Assembly: GCA_001873005.1 (NCBI GenBank) | Contig: MNYE01000069.1 | Location: 1,537-7,150, forward strand | Direction of reading: 5' to 3' | Source of the DNA: Dehalococcoidia bacterium CG2_30_46_9 | Lineage (GTDB): Bacteria; Chloroflexota; Dehalococcoidia; GIF9; AB-539-J10 | Length of the DNA stretch: 5,614 nucleotides | Shown here: piece by piece, positions 4,669-5,614 of the stretch | Layout: each line of letters opens with the position of its first letter | How positions within the stretch are numbered: position 1 is the stretch's first letter | Position numbers and translations under genes: made by a program | The notes under the pieces: generated by a model | Seen by the model: the letters and a program-made list of their open reading frames with translations, nothing else | What the model was told of the DNA's origin: nothing | Database searches by the model: none

Positions 4669-5614
4669 TCACAAGACCAGGTTTAATATCCCGCCGGTGA
4701 TTAGTACGGCAGAAAGCATTATCCCGGTTGACTTCAGCGTATTCACTACTCCAAGCTCTCTCAGAAGGACGACAAAGGTAGCAATACAGGGGAAAAACAT
4801 CGCCAGGACCACGCTACCGACAACCAGTTGTTTGGCGCTCAGCGCCAGCGGTGCCAGCATACCGATAGCTACATCCTTACGTAGAAAGCCAATAACTACC
4901 GCCGTTACTGCTTCCTTAGGCAGTCCAAAGAGATTGGTGATTACTGGCGCAGTAAAGTTAGCAATAGCCTCAAAAACACCAACGAAATAAAGTATGTTGA
5001 TTACCAGGACAGCCCCAAGAATTATGGGAACGGCTGCCACCAGGAAGCCATAGACTCTCATCCACAACTTTTGGAGCGTGGCTCTCCACTGTGGTAGACG
5101 GTAGGGCGGTATCTCAACCAGTAGCTCAGGGGTGAAGCCCTTGACTGTATAGCGGAGTATGGTGCCCACAATAATCCAGACGACAAACAGCGTCCCATAG
5201 ACAATGGCAACATACTGCCCCCCACGCTCACCAACCAGACCGAAAATCATCGCCTGTAAAGCGGTACAGGGAAGGGCAATGGAGATAAGTGTTGCCACAA
5301 TGAACCGCTCTCTTTTGCTTTCCAGAATACGGGTAGCCATGATAGCCGGTACATTACAACCAAGTCCAAGCAGGGTCGGGATGATGGCATACCCGTGTAA
5401 GCCTAAGCGGTGCATGATAGTATCTAGCAGGACAGCCAACCGTGGCAGGTAGCCAATATCCTCAAGGAGGCCGAGCACCAGGTAGAAAGAGATAATGTAG
5501 GGTAGAACCATACCAAAGGGAACATATAGCCCGCTGGAGAGCAGCCCGAATGACTGGACGAAGTCCACTTCACCCCCGATGAGCTTCCCAATTATGATAT
5601 CGTGGAAGAAACCG
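4669..5614 (-). CDS. feoB: ferrous iron transporter FeoB, C-terminal membrane part (5' end outside the window)
   Basis: The minus-strand frame is open from the right edge (starting GFFHDIIIGKLIGG) to a TGA at 4671-4669, giving 314 residues of the membrane domain; the GTP-binding G domain would lie beyond the edge. FeoB imports Fe2+ across the inner membrane. Diagnostic features are LEDIGYLPRLAVLLD (50-64) and the gate motif LGLGCNVPAIMATR (82-95, Cys86), followed by ILESKRERF. The second gate half has IGFLRKDVAIGML (241-253) and AMFFPCIATFVVLLRE (271-286, Cys276). Several hydrophobic segments, such as 135-153, 188-211 and 260-283, look like membrane helices. Where many FeoBs read SCSARLPVY, this one reads ALPCTALQA (113-121). 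A GTG at 5568 is internal and not the true start. The gene converges on the metal-cofactor run and belongs to a separate transcript. FeoA is not visible. Confidence 0.95.
   Translation of the reverse strand, partial: GFFHDIIIGKLIGGEVDFVQSFGLLSSGLYVPFGMVLPYIISFYLVLGLLEDIGYLPRLAVLLDTIMHRLGLHGYAIIPTLLGLGCNVPAIMATRILESKRERFIVATLISIALPCTALQAMIFGLVGERGGQYVAIVYGTLFVVWIIVGTILRYTVKGFTPELLVEIPPYRLPQWRATLQKLWMRVYGFLVAAVPIILGAVLVINILYFVGVFEAIANFTAPVITNLFGLPKEAVTAVVIGFLRKDVAIGMLAPLALSAKQLVVGSVVLAMFFPCIATFVVLLRELGVVNTLKSTGIMLSAVLITGGILNLVL

Noticed and set aside
4697..4990. Plus-strand frames opposite feoB (also 5204-5452)
   Set aside because: They are antisense to well-conserved FeoB membrane motifs and have no recognisable product.

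Overview
The window looks like bacterial chromosome from an anaerobe. Gene content and protein style resemble Dehalococcoidia-like Chloroflexota: a CoA-binding protein, a NifX-type protein, DUF1847, an Mrp ATPase without CXXC, an IscU-like scaffold, and AT-rich interspersed repeats. The taxonomic call is an inference from family resemblance, not a search result.

Layout: bases 1-4572 carry a tight co-directional plus-strand run. In order it holds the 3' end of a CoA-binding-domain protein, a small unrecognised protein, a NifX/NifB-C-type protein, a cysteine-rich DUF1847 protein, an Mrp/ApbC-type P-loop ATPase, MoaE, an IscU/NifU-N-type Fe-S scaffold and a metallo-beta-lactamase-fold hydrolase. 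Start/stop overlaps (462-465 and 2719-2726), short gaps and strong Shine-Dalgarno sites suggest one or a few transcripts. A gap of about 96 bp with a weak hairpin separates this run from the converging C-terminal part of FeoB, a ferrous iron transporter that runs off the right edge.

The run reads as a metal-cofactor handling locus: Fe-S scaffold (IscU-like), Fe-S carrier-type ATPase (Mrp), metallocluster-binding protein (NifX-like), molybdopterin synthase large subunit (MoaE) and a Cys-rich putative metal-binding protein, beside an iron importer. No nitrogenase, cysteine desulfurase or MoaD is visible.

The non-coding architecture is the most unusual part. Two copies of one AT-rich repeat family lie in opposite orientations. 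One is embedded in-frame near the start of the small gene, and the other supplies the last codons and stop of moaE. A compact GTAG...CTAC double-hairpin element, resembling REP/BIME elements, supplies the stop codon of the IscU-like gene. After the DUF1847 gene lies a 12-codon echo of the NifX gene's 3' end, best read as the scar of a lost paralog.
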